From a virus, in the IMG/VR virus record IMGVR_UViG_3300010160_000120, positions 1 to 36,276 of that record: DNA of 36,276 bases; one strand, given 5' to 3'. The notes beneath the pieces were generated by a model. The model was not told the DNA's origin and ran no database searches. It worked only from the letters and a program-made list of their open reading frames with translations. The position numbers were made by a program, and so were the translations under genes. This document shows positions 1 through 6,921 of the stretch, one piece after another; position 1 is the first letter of the stretch; every line of letters starts with the position of its first letter.

Positions 1-1421
1 TGGAACACCACTGTATGTGGCAGGCCAATACGGTCCAGGTAGTAGGTGAGTCTGGCATTGAGATAGCCAAGATTCTGTTCAATAATCTTCTTACGGATAA
101 AACTGTCCTTGCTGGTCAACAGCTTTAACAAGAACTCTTGGTGATTTTTAAGTGTATTGAGTTCATTCACATGATCCCACGAGATATCCTGCATGGCAGT
201 GTGCTGTAGTTCGTCGATTTGTTCTTGATACGGATCTGACTCACCGGCTTTGACTGTTAGCTGTGTTTCCAGAGTTTTGAGATTGTTCTGATGTTTCAGT
301 GCTTGCTCAACAGAGTCATAGTAAGTATCGGGACGTTTTGACACTTCTCCAATGGCAACAATCTCTTTATTGATCTTGGCCAAGTCGCTGGTGACTTTGT
401 CTAGATATCGTTGTGCTTCTTCCAAATGCTTGACAGCAACAGCAGTCATCTCTTCGTGTTTGTGATCATGCAGATCCTGTTCACAAGCGTGACATTTTTT
501 ATCCTTTAACTTAGCAAGCTCGTCAGCGTACTTTTTTACGCTTCGCTCCGCTTGCGCTGTCGCGCTGTCTAATGTAGCCCGCTCCTTAGTTAGGCTTTTC
601 AGCTTTGCTGTCTGTTCTTCGAACAGCTTCAGGGCAGTATGCTTGGCTAGCTCAGAATTTATGTCTACATTTTCTAATTCCACAATAGCTCTTGCTATTT
701 TTTCCATTTCTTCTGAGTGTTGATTGTTCCAAGCATTTTGCCGTGACGTTAGCGAGTCAACGCTTTGTTGTATTTTTTCGTTGCTTTTTTTAGCGGCTTC
801 AATATCTGCATTTTCTTGATAGATATTGTCCTTGGTAGTCTTGATCATCTCTTTAAGACCTTCTGCTTTTTCACTCAACAGTGTAATACCAAGCAACTGT
901 TCAATAATAACTCTCTGATCATTGGCCTTCATAGATAAGAATGGTTCAGTGTATGTGTTAAGTGCAACAATATGCCTAAACATATCATGACTCATACCCA
1001 ACAAATCATCAAGATCTCGTTGCGTTTCCCGCATGTCGCCTTGTGCATCATCTGTTTCTTCTGTATCCTGTGCTTGATTATTAACAAAGAATTGCAATAC
1101 GTTGGGTTTACGACCACGCTCTATGCGATATTCAGTACCGTCCTTATCAAATGTAAGTGTAACCAACATGTTTTTGTTATTGATTTTGTTGATTAAATTG
1201 TCTTTCTTAATATTTGTAAGTGCATTGCCATACAAAGCATAACTTAATGCGTTTACAATAGTAGTTTTACCAGTACCGTTTCGACTCCCATTGTCATCAC
1301 CACCTTGGTCTAAGTTTTCACCCAGTACAAGAGTTAAGTTTTCCTTATCAAAGTTCACGGCTTGGGTTTGATTACCCACACTCATGAAGTTTTTTACTGT
1401 TAAATCTTTAATTTTTATCAT
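1..1421 (-). CDS. 46: gp46-like recombination endonuclease subunit (SbcC/Rad50 family), 3' end outside window
   Basis: ATPase subunit of the gp46/gp47 complex, which resects DNA ends for recombination-dependent replication and degrades host DNA in T4-type phages. I translated this strand by hand: the frame is open from the ATG at 1421 to the window edge (about 473 codons). Seen: an N-terminal start MIKIKDLTVKNF; a Walker A region with an extended loop, GENLDQGG (34-41) followed by SRNGTGKTT with K52; a coiled-coil-like stretch rich in K, E and Q from about residue 185; and a zinc-hook CHAC with the first Cys at residue 310, followed by a returning coiled coil. The C-terminal ATPase half (signature and Walker B) lies outside the window. 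The start codon overlaps the gp47 stop as ATGA, so the two subunits are probably translationally coupled. Family assignment is firm; activity is inferred from the family. Confidence 0.93.
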   Translation of the reverse strand, partial: MIKIKDLTVKNFMSVGNQTQAVNFDKENLTLVLGENLDQGGDDNGSRNGTGKTTIVNALSYALYGNALTNIKKDNLINKINNKNMLVTLTFDKDGTEYRIERGRKPNVLQFFVNNQAQDTEETDDAQGDMRETQRDLDDLLGMSHDMFRHIVALNTYTEPFLSMKANDQRVIIEQLLGITLLSEKAEGLKEMIKTTKDNIYQENADIEAAKKSNEKIQQSVDSLTSRQNAWNNQHSEEMEKIARAIVELENVDINSELAKHTALKLFEEQTAKLKSLTKERATLDSATAQAERSVKKYADELAKLKDKKCHACEQDLHDHKHEEMTAVAVKHLEEAQRYLDKVTSDLAKINKEIVAIGEVSKRPDTYYDSVEQALKHQNNLKTLETQLTVKAGESDPYQEQIDELQHTAMQDISWDHVNELNTLKNHQEFLLKLLTSKDSFIRKKIIEQNLGYLNARLTYYLDRIGLPHTVVF

Positions 1422-2431
1422 AGGCTATTATAAATGTTCAGCAACAAGTTCTTGTCAAATTCATCAGAATCAATGTTTACAATCTGACTACTGACGATTT
1501 GATCAACACTTTCAAATGATTGAATATCAATGTTGGTGTTGATCTCAATTTCTTTCTTTTCTGCAATTAGTGTAAGTTCGCGAATGTTGTAATCACTGAT
1601 AAATTTCTCTTTAATAAAACTTGCTTCTTCGTAACTGATGTCAATATCTAATGCAACACGCAAATGTTGTTTGGGTTTGATAATTTTATCAGCATCGTCG
1701 ATAAGTTGACTTAGTTTTACAGTTCTAAATGTAGGTTGTGCCGGCCAAGTATGGTATTCTGGAGTGCCATCCCACTCTAACGTCATCATACCGCGTTCGT
1801 CGTCCCATGTATCTGCATAGTTGTGCGGAAACGCATTGCCAATATAGATCATGTTCTGTTGTTGCTGGCGCTTGTGGAAGTGTCCGCTGAATCCTAGCTC
1901 ATAATTTTTAAAGCTATCCAGCTGAATCTCTCCGTGATCTGGCATCTGAACCATGGCATTCATAAAGAAGCTGGGCAGTTCAAAGTGGCCAAATATATAC
2001 TTGCCTCCTTTCTTGCCTACACTTCGCCATTCATCGCCTACAAGCCACGGACAGAGCGTAACATCCCCAATGGTAGTCGGTTCATGTACCACGGTGATTC
2101 CGGGAATATACTTTCCAAATTCGACAGAGTGTATATCCCGCTTGTCTTTGTAATATAAATCATGATTACCAGGGAAAAAGTAAAATGCATCAAACGCCTT
2201 GCCCAGCTTTTCCAAGGCCCTAAGACTATAGTCCATAGTAGTGATATTAAGACTATTGCGATTGTGATGCCAATCGCCCATAAAAATTCCAGTATCACAG
2301 CCTTCCTCCTTTGCTTTAGCAATGTACCAATCTACAAAATCTTCACAATCCTGATTGTGTACACTACTATTACTTTTTAATCCAAAGTGTATGTCCGTGA
2401 AACATGCTACCTTTTTAAACAAATTACTCAC
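1418..2431 (-). CDS. 47: gp47-like recombination nuclease subunit (SbcD/Mre11 phosphoesterase), GTG start
   Basis: Metallophosphoesterase partner of gp46. In the 337-aa form starting at GTG 2431 the calcineurin-like motifs are in order: D13-I-H15, G52-D53 with H55/H56, G88-N-H-D91, then a later GH (GHFELP) and GHFH (SGHFHKRQ), the metal-binding set of Mre11/SbcD enzymes. The frame stays open upstream to an ATG at 2470, but the GTG is favoured: it has a TGAGGA ribosome site 8 bases upstream, and its product begins SNLFKKVACFTDIH, so motif I comes near the N-terminus as usual for the family. The longer start would overlap gp55 by 47 bases with no visible ribosome site. The GTG overlaps the gp55 end by 8 bases and the 3' end overlaps gp46 by 4, placing all three genes in one operon. 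Confidence 0.92.
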   Translation of the reverse strand: MSNLFKKVACFTDIHFGLKSNSSVHNQDCEDFVDWYIAKAKEEGCDTGIFMGDWHHNRNSLNITTMDYSLRALEKLGKAFDAFYFFPGNHDLYYKDKRDIHSVEFGKYIPGITVVHEPTTIGDVTLCPWLVGDEWRSVGKKGGKYIFGHFELPSFFMNAMVQMPDHGEIQLDSFKNYELGFSGHFHKRQQQQNMIYIGNAFPHNYADTWDDERGMMTLEWDGTPEYHTWPAQPTFRTVKLSQLIDDADKIIKPKQHLRVALDIDISYEEASFIKEKFISDYNIRELTLIAEKKEIEINTNIDIQSFESVDQIVSSQIVNIDSDEFDKNLLLNIYNSL

Positions 2432-3257
2432 TGGACGTGTCCTCATTATGACGTTTAAGTGCGGCCGCATGTTCTCCTGCGCCGGTACGTGAATATGATG
2501 GGTTCATACCATTAATCTCTAAAATATCATCTCGAATATTTTGATTACGTTTTTCGATATTAATAACACGAACAAAACTGTTAGTAACAGCCGCAGTGAA
2601 ATACGCAAAAGGATTGTCTGATTTTGATTCATCAAATTGTAATCCTATCTGTGTTAATTGCAAAATAGCCTGACCCTTCATCTCATCATTGTAAGTATAT
2701 CCACGAACGTTACCCCGTGTGGCATACCGCTCACATAATTTTAACATCATTCGTGCTAAAGTTGGAGTAATTTGGCCCGCATCTTTGTCAAACTTGCCTT
2801 TGATCAAATCACCCTTCCAATGGCTTTTGCCCACACATATGAGTTCTTCTTTGTCATCAAACTTCCAATGTTGGAAAGGAGGAAAGTTTACCTTGTCTCT
2901 ATGATCAGCTAGTGTTTTTGGATTCTTCTTCCTGATACCGTTGAGTGGAATATGATCAAAAGTCATGATTCTAAACACCAAATCAGTCTTGAGCATTTTC
3001 TTATAGTCAACTTCACAATCAGCTTGTTTGACTTTTTCTCCAGCGGCTTTTCGACGTTGATATTCTGCGTCACCCAGCCGTTTTGCTCGCGCTCGTTTTG
3101 CCTCAGCCACGGTTCGAATATTAACCTTAGATACATCGGATAGGATTAGATCGTATTGATGAAAACTAGGATCTATAAAGCTACAATATGAGCTTTTACT
3201 TCTATGTATTTCCAACAACATATCCTTGTTGTTTAGGTAATTTACTTTTACTGTCAT
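2424..3257 (-). CDS. 55: gp55-like sigma factor for late transcription, enlarged
   Basis: Phage sigma factor that redirects host RNA polymerase to late promoters. The N-terminal VNYLNNKDML resembles the start of T4 gp55. The conserved core lies at about 163-250: RMMLKLCERYATRG, the GYTYNDEMKGQAILQL helix, FDESKSDNPFAYFT and RVINIEKRNQNIRDD, comparable to sigma70 region 2 as in gp55 proteins. At 277 aa it is clearly longer than T4 gp55 (about 185 aa); most of the excess is a basic then aromatic stretch at about 45-160 (including FPPFQHWKFDD and GKSHWKGDL) between the N-terminal motif and the core. The C-terminus is short and polar (LKRHNEDTSSE), with no obvious hydrophobic clamp-binding tail. 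It is first in the minus-strand operon, with GAGGAA (3265-3270) 7 bases before ATG 3257 and a sigma70-type promoter just upstream. Confidence 0.88.
   Translation of the reverse strand: MTVKVNYLNNKDMLLEIHRSKSSYCSFIDPSFHQYDLILSDVSKVNIRTVAEAKRARAKRLGDAEYQRRKAAGEKVKQADCEVDYKKMLKTDLVFRIMTFDHIPLNGIRKKNPKTLADHRDKVNFPPFQHWKFDDKEELICVGKSHWKGDLIKGKFDKDAGQITPTLARMMLKLCERYATRGNVRGYTYNDEMKGQAILQLTQIGLQFDESKSDNPFAYFTAAVTNSFVRVINIEKRNQNIRDDILEINGMNPSYSRTGAGEHAAALKRHNEDTSSE
2440..2445 (-). promoter_or_regulatory. Ribosome binding site that decides the gp47 GTG start
   Basis: TGAGGA on the minus strand, inside the end of gp55 and 8 bases before the GTG at 2431-2429. Neither upstream ATG in the gp47 frame (2470, or the one that overlaps this site) has a comparable purine-rich site before it. 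Confidence 0.6.
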
Positions 3258-3279
3258 TAGATAGTTCCTCGCAAGTTAC

Positions 3280-3308
3280 ATTATAAACTACGCAGTTAAT
3301 AAAGTCAA
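3280..3308 (-). promoter_or_regulatory. sigma70-type (early/middle) promoter of gp55-gp47-gp46
   Basis: Read on the minus strand: -35 TTGACT (3308-3303), a 17-base spacer, and -10 TATAAT (3285-3280), close to the bacterial consensus. A start about 7 bases past the -10 box would give a leader of roughly 15 bases that includes the GAGGAA ribosome site. The -35 box touches the first base of the plus-strand late promoter box (3308-3315). Confidence 0.75.
3289..3301 (+). repeat. 13-bp box, copy 1 (upstream of late promoter)
   Basis: TACGCAGTTAATA, ending 6 bases before the AATAAATA box. An identical copy at 8910-8922 sits at the same distance from the next late promoter. In this copy the box also lies mostly within the 17-base spacer of the minus-strand gp55 promoter and forms part of an imperfect hairpin (3281-3302, 8 of 9 pairs, loop ACGC). 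Confidence 0.65.
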
Positions 3309-3315
3309 ATAAATA
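3308..3315 (+). promoter_or_regulatory. Late promoter before the gp48-gp25 block
   Basis: AATAAATA followed by ATACA, matching the T4 late consensus TATAAATA at 7 of 8 positions, 23 bases before the gp48 ATG (3339). Single hits to such an AT-rich octamer are expected by chance in a genome like this. The support comes from five such boxes sitting in five short intergenic gaps directly upstream of genes, and from a gp55-like sigma encoded next door. Confidence 0.7.
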
Positions 3316-3338
3316 ATACACCAAAGAGGAATATTATT

Positions 3339-4367
3339 ATGGGTTTATTTGATACAGGCGCTGGGCTTACTTCTACTCTAGGAGCATCTGCAAACGCTAT
3401 AGGAGCAGTCGGCAGTGCGGTAGGCACAGCCAGCCGACTGAGTTCCGCTATTGCATCTGGATTTAACTCAGATGGCGGCGGCAATATTGCTGGCGCCATT
3501 CGATCAATAAACTTACCAGCCGCAGGTGAAGCAATTGGTGATATTATGGGGGCTGTTGCTGAATTCACAGACTCTAGTAATGCAAATGATTGGCGTGTTA
3601 GGTTAAGCATGGCTAAATGGACCAGTTTTAGAGGCAGTCCAGTATTACAACCTTTGAAAGATGCAGGCGGATTAATATTTCCTTATACTCCTAAAATTAG
3701 TATTGCGTCATCGGCGTCGTATGGAACAATTAACACAACACATACAAATTATACTCACCAGGCTTTTAAAAATAGCGATCCAGGTAAGATAACTATTGTA
3801 GCACCTATGTATGTTTCAGATGCTGCCGAAGGTTTATATTGGATTGCTATGGTGCATTATTTAAGAAGTTTAACCAAAATGTTTAGTGGAAATGATCCTA
3901 AGGCAGGAAACCCACCACCTATCATCATGTTAAACGGTTATGGAAATTATGTTTTTAAAAATGTTCCAGTTGTTGTTACTAACATGACAGTGGGTTTAGA
4001 AAATACCTGCGACTATATCAGTGTACCAGTAGTAGGCTCAGCCGCAGGCGAAATAGAAGGCCTTGCTGATTCAATTGGTGGTACTGCCAGTGCGCTGGGC
4101 GGACTTGCAGGCGGCGCATTTGGCGGAGCAGTGGGCAGTATCACAGGAGCCATCGGCAGTATTGCTGGCGGCATTGGACAAGTGGCAGGCCTTGCAGGCA
4201 GTTTAGGACTGGGCGGATCAGTGAGTGGCGGCACAGCACACGTTCCTACCAAGAGTTCATTCAGTGTAACATTGCAACCAATTTACAGTAGAAACAGCAG
4301 TCGCAAATTCAGTCTTGACAGATTTGTATCAGGCGGTTATTTGAACAGCCCAGTTGGATATATTTAA
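3339..4367 (+). CDS. 48: gp48-like baseplate tail-tube cap protein
   Basis: Structural protein expected at the junction of baseplate hub and tail tube. The conserved part (about 86-235) has the pattern of gp48 proteins of environmental T4-like phages: DWRVRLSMAKW, GGLIFPYTPKI, a THTNYTH stretch, YWIAMVHYLRSLTKMFSG, PPPIIMLNGYGNYVFKNVPV and DYISVPV, then VPTKSSFSVTLQPIYSR and the C-terminal SPVGYI. Two Gly/Ala/Ser-rich low-complexity stretches stand out, at the N-terminus (about 8-75) and at about 233-298 between DYISVPV and the C-terminal strand. The start has an AGAGGA site at 3326-3331. It is the first gene of a late unit and is followed after one base by gp53. The name gp48 rather than the related gp54 is the less certain part. 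Confidence 0.78.
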   Translation: MGLFDTGAGLTSTLGASANAIGAVGSAVGTASRLSSAIASGFNSDGGGNIAGAIRSINLPAAGEAIGDIMGAVAEFTDSSNANDWRVRLSMAKWTSFRGSPVLQPLKDAGGLIFPYTPKISIASSASYGTINTTHTNYTHQAFKNSDPGKITIVAPMYVSDAAEGLYWIAMVHYLRSLTKMFSGNDPKAGNPPPIIMLNGYGNYVFKNVPVVVTNMTVGLENTCDYISVPVVGSAAGEIEGLADSIGGTASALGGLAGGAFGGAVGSITGAIGSIAGGIGQVAGLAGSLGLGGSVSGGTAHVPTKSSFSVTLQPIYSRNSSRKFSLDRFVSGGYLNSPVGYI

Positions 4368-4368
4368 A

Positions 4369-4671
4369 ATGGCCGCAACTTATAAAAACACTAGCCCATG
4401 GTTTACCACACCCATTAAAAAGAACTATCTTGATGTGTTACGAATTAGAACAGTCAGTGCTGAGCCAGACGATTTTTTATACGGAATAGAAAGCCAATAC
4501 ACTTACAGACCTGACCTGTTGGCATTTGACTTGTATGGTGAACCTGCGCTATGGTGGGTGTTTATACAACGCAATCTTGATGTGTTACAAGATCCAATAT
4601 TTGATTTTGTGCCCGGCAAGAAAATATATGTTCCAAAAAAATCAAGTTTGTTTAACATACTGGGATTATAA
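4369..4671 (+). CDS. 53: gp53-like baseplate wedge protein
   Basis: A 100-aa wedge component. The pattern is typical of short gp53 proteins of environmental T4-like phages: SPWFTTPIKKNYLDVLRIR, a DDFLYGIESQYTYRPDLLAFDLYG segment read in pieces, the highly conserved PALWWVFIQRN, and a C-terminal F-VPGKKIYVPK that looks like a LysM-type end. The frame extends upstream to a TTG at 4354, but that would overlap gp48; the ATG at 4369 starts one base after the gp48 stop and is preferred. No strong ribosome site is visible, which fits translational coupling to gp48. The next gene starts at the base after its stop. Confidence 0.82.
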   Translation: MAATYKNTSPWFTTPIKKNYLDVLRIRTVSAEPDDFLYGIESQYTYRPDLLAFDLYGEPALWWVFIQRNLDVLQDPIFDFVPGKKIYVPKKSSLFNILGL

Positions 4672-6921
4672 ATGAGTTTTTTAGATAAAGCAACCAGTGC
4701 AGTGGGCAAGGCGGCAGCAATTGCCGGCGTTGCTGTTGTAGCATCCAAAGCAGTCACCAGTTTGGGCGCGGCAACCGGCTTGTCGTCCTTGGTTGATGCA
4801 GTGACTGGTGCATTTAAATCGTTTAACAATTTGTTTAAACAGCTAGACGGAGTGTCATTGCCGTTACCCAATCCGTTACATGCATATGCAAGTTATAATT
4901 ACATATTGGGGTTGGGCATATTGACAGACGCTGAACTAAACGATCCAAATGCAACCTATATGGGAGGTGCTAGACCTCGATTACTTTGTAAATCGGCATC
5001 AACTGATCCCAACAATCGTGTGCAAACTCCCTACGGAAAATTTGATTACTATATTGAAGATTTAGTAATGGAACATCAAATGGGATTTGAAGATGGCGAA
5101 AACACAAACGTCACCAATGTTTCATTCAAAGTTGTTGAACCCTACAGCATGGGTATGTTTTTAACTGCGGTACAACAACTTGCACTGGAACAAGGTCATG
5201 ATACTTGGACAGAAGCGCCGTTCCTGCTAACAATTGAATTTAGAGGAAACAAAGAAACAGGACAAATGGTTAACGTTCCAAACACTTCACGATATATTCC
5301 TATTCTCATCAGCGATATCGATTTTACCGTTAGTCACGAAGGATCTGTGTACACTGTTCAAGGCATGCCATGGGGCGGTACTGGGCTTACTGATGCTAAC
5401 AACAACCTTACTAGCGACGTAACAGCATCCGGCGCCAGTGTACAACAATTATTACAAACTGGCGAAAAAAGTTTGCAGGTAGCACTTAACAAACGTCAGC
5501 AAATGCTGGTTGAAACGGGCGTAATTGATGTGCCAGACGAATATCTTATATTGTTTCCTCAAGATTTATCGTCCAGTGCAACTAGTGGTGCAGGCGGCGA
5601 TACAGAAAACTTTTCTCCGGCCAGCGGCAGCACAGATGCTGGCAGTAGTTCTGATGTTGAAAAATTGTTAGGAGTCACTCGTGGCGGCCCTAATAAAAAT
5701 TTACAACAATCTGGAGATCAAGCTAATGAAATAGGCAAAGCGTTACTGGACTATGACAAAGATAGTGCTACAAAAGATGCAGTACCAATTGGAAAAGAAA
5801 GTGAAGTTTACGACAGCAAGTCTGGAACATTTTTTAAAGGCAAGTTAACCATAACCCCCGGTCAGAGTGATTTTAAATTTTCGCAAGACAGTGATATTGT
5901 CAATGCAATTAATCAAGTAGTGTTAAAAAGTACATACATTAAAAAAGCATTTAACACAGAAAATTTAAGTCCTGAGGGTTACCGAAATTGGTGGAGGGTT
6001 GATTGTCAAGTGTATAACATTGGACCAGTTAGGGCAGACACTGGAACCAAACCCAAATTGTTTGTTTACAGAGTTCACCCTTATAACGTGCATTCCAGTA
6101 GATTGATGCCAGCCGGCCACAGAGCTCCAGGATATGATAATCTCAAATTGCAAGTAGTAAAAGAATACAACTATATCTATACCGGAGCCAATGTAGATGT
6201 TATAAAATTTGAGATAAAATTTAATACTGGATTTTCTTATGAAATGGCCGCAGACGGTTTACAACGAACACAAGACAGTGTTAAAGAAACAGCAGAAGGC
6301 GGCGCAAAAGACAAAACAAAAGAAGTAATAAATCCATTACCTCCAGGCAAATTGCCGCAACCAGGCAGTACTCCAACAATTGTAAAATTTATTAAAACAT
6401 TAACTGGAACTGACCGAGGCGGCGGCGGCGGCCCTGATAATCAAGGCGTACGAGCGGCAAGGTTGTTCCATGATGCTGTTACCAACACGCAAACAGCCAT
6501 GATGGATCTTGAGATGGAAATTATAGGAGACCCTTATTTTATAGCACAAAGCGGAATTGGCAATTACACAGCATCGGCCACGCAGTATGCTAATTTAAAT
6601 AATGATGGAAGTGCAAATTATCAAAACGGCGAAGTTGATATAATGGTAAATTTCAGAACTCCAATTGACATCAATCAAACTACAGGATTGTACACGTTTG
6701 CGGGCGGCACAACTAGATTAGATCAGTGGAGCGGTTTGTACTCAGTACTAAATGTAACCAGTACTTTTAAATCGGGACAATTTAAACAGGTATTGACAGG
6801 CATGCGTCGACCGTTACAAGAATTGCAAGAAGAGTCCACTCCAGCAGACACATTTGTGGCTAATAAAGACGCTCCTCCAGAAGATAGAGAAGTAGCCACA
6901 GGGGACGAATATGACTATTGA
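4672..6921 (+). CDS. Probable baseplate hub protein (gp27-like), 749 aa
   Basis: Likely the hub component that partners gp5. Seen: a small-residue-rich, helix-like N-terminus (1-55); a conserved hub-like block at about 65-245, including YIEDLVMEHQMGFEDG, NVSFKVVEPYSMGMFL, APFLLTIEFRGN and ISDIDFTVSHEGSVYTVQG; a long polar, low-complexity middle (about 250-420) rich in Ser, Gly, Ala and Asp; then a second conserved block with AARLFHDAVTNTQ, MMDLEMEIIGDPYFI, VNFRTPIDINQTTGLY and WSGLYSVLNVTSTFKSGQF. This two-part layout, with DP-Y and WSGLY/FxxGxFxQ patterns, is what I associate with hub proteins of marine T4-like phages, usually annotated only as virion structural. It lies directly before gp5 and overlaps it by 11 bases. 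A five-glycine run at about 585 separates the blocks. The gp27 assignment rests on pattern and position. Confidence 0.55.
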   Translation: MSFLDKATSAVGKAAAIAGVAVVASKAVTSLGAATGLSSLVDAVTGAFKSFNNLFKQLDGVSLPLPNPLHAYASYNYILGLGILTDAELNDPNATYMGGARPRLLCKSASTDPNNRVQTPYGKFDYYIEDLVMEHQMGFEDGENTNVTNVSFKVVEPYSMGMFLTAVQQLALEQGHDTWTEAPFLLTIEFRGNKETGQMVNVPNTSRYIPILISDIDFTVSHEGSVYTVQGMPWGGTGLTDANNNLTSDVTASGASVQQLLQTGEKSLQVALNKRQQMLVETGVIDVPDEYLILFPQDLSSSATSGAGGDTENFSPASGSTDAGSSSDVEKLLGVTRGGPNKNLQQSGDQANEIGKALLDYDKDSATKDAVPIGKESEVYDSKSGTFFKGKLTITPGQSDFKFSQDSDIVNAINQVVLKSTYIKKAFNTENLSPEGYRNWWRVDCQVYNIGPVRADTGTKPKLFVYRVHPYNVHSSRLMPAGHRAPGYDNLKLQVVKEYNYIYTGANVDVIKFEIKFNTGFSYEMAADGLQRTQDSVKETAEGGAKDKTKEVINPLPPGKLPQPGSTPTIVKFIKTLTGTDRGGGGGPDNQGVRAARLFHDAVTNTQTAMMDLEMEIIGDPYFIAQSGIGNYTASATQYANLNNDGSANYQNGEVDIMVNFRTPIDINQTTGLYTFAGGTTRLDQWSGLYSVLNVTSTFKSGQFKQVLTGMRRPLQELQEESTPADTFVANKDAPPEDREVATGDEYDY

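Noticed and set aside
972-1196. 74-codon plus-strand frame inside gp46
   Set aside because: It is antisense to a well-supported gp46 coding region and has no promoter or ribosome site.
4354-4368. TTG start for gp53 giving five extra residues
   Set aside because: It would overlap gp48 and has no ribosome site. The ATG at 4369, one base after the gp48 stop, is the simpler start.
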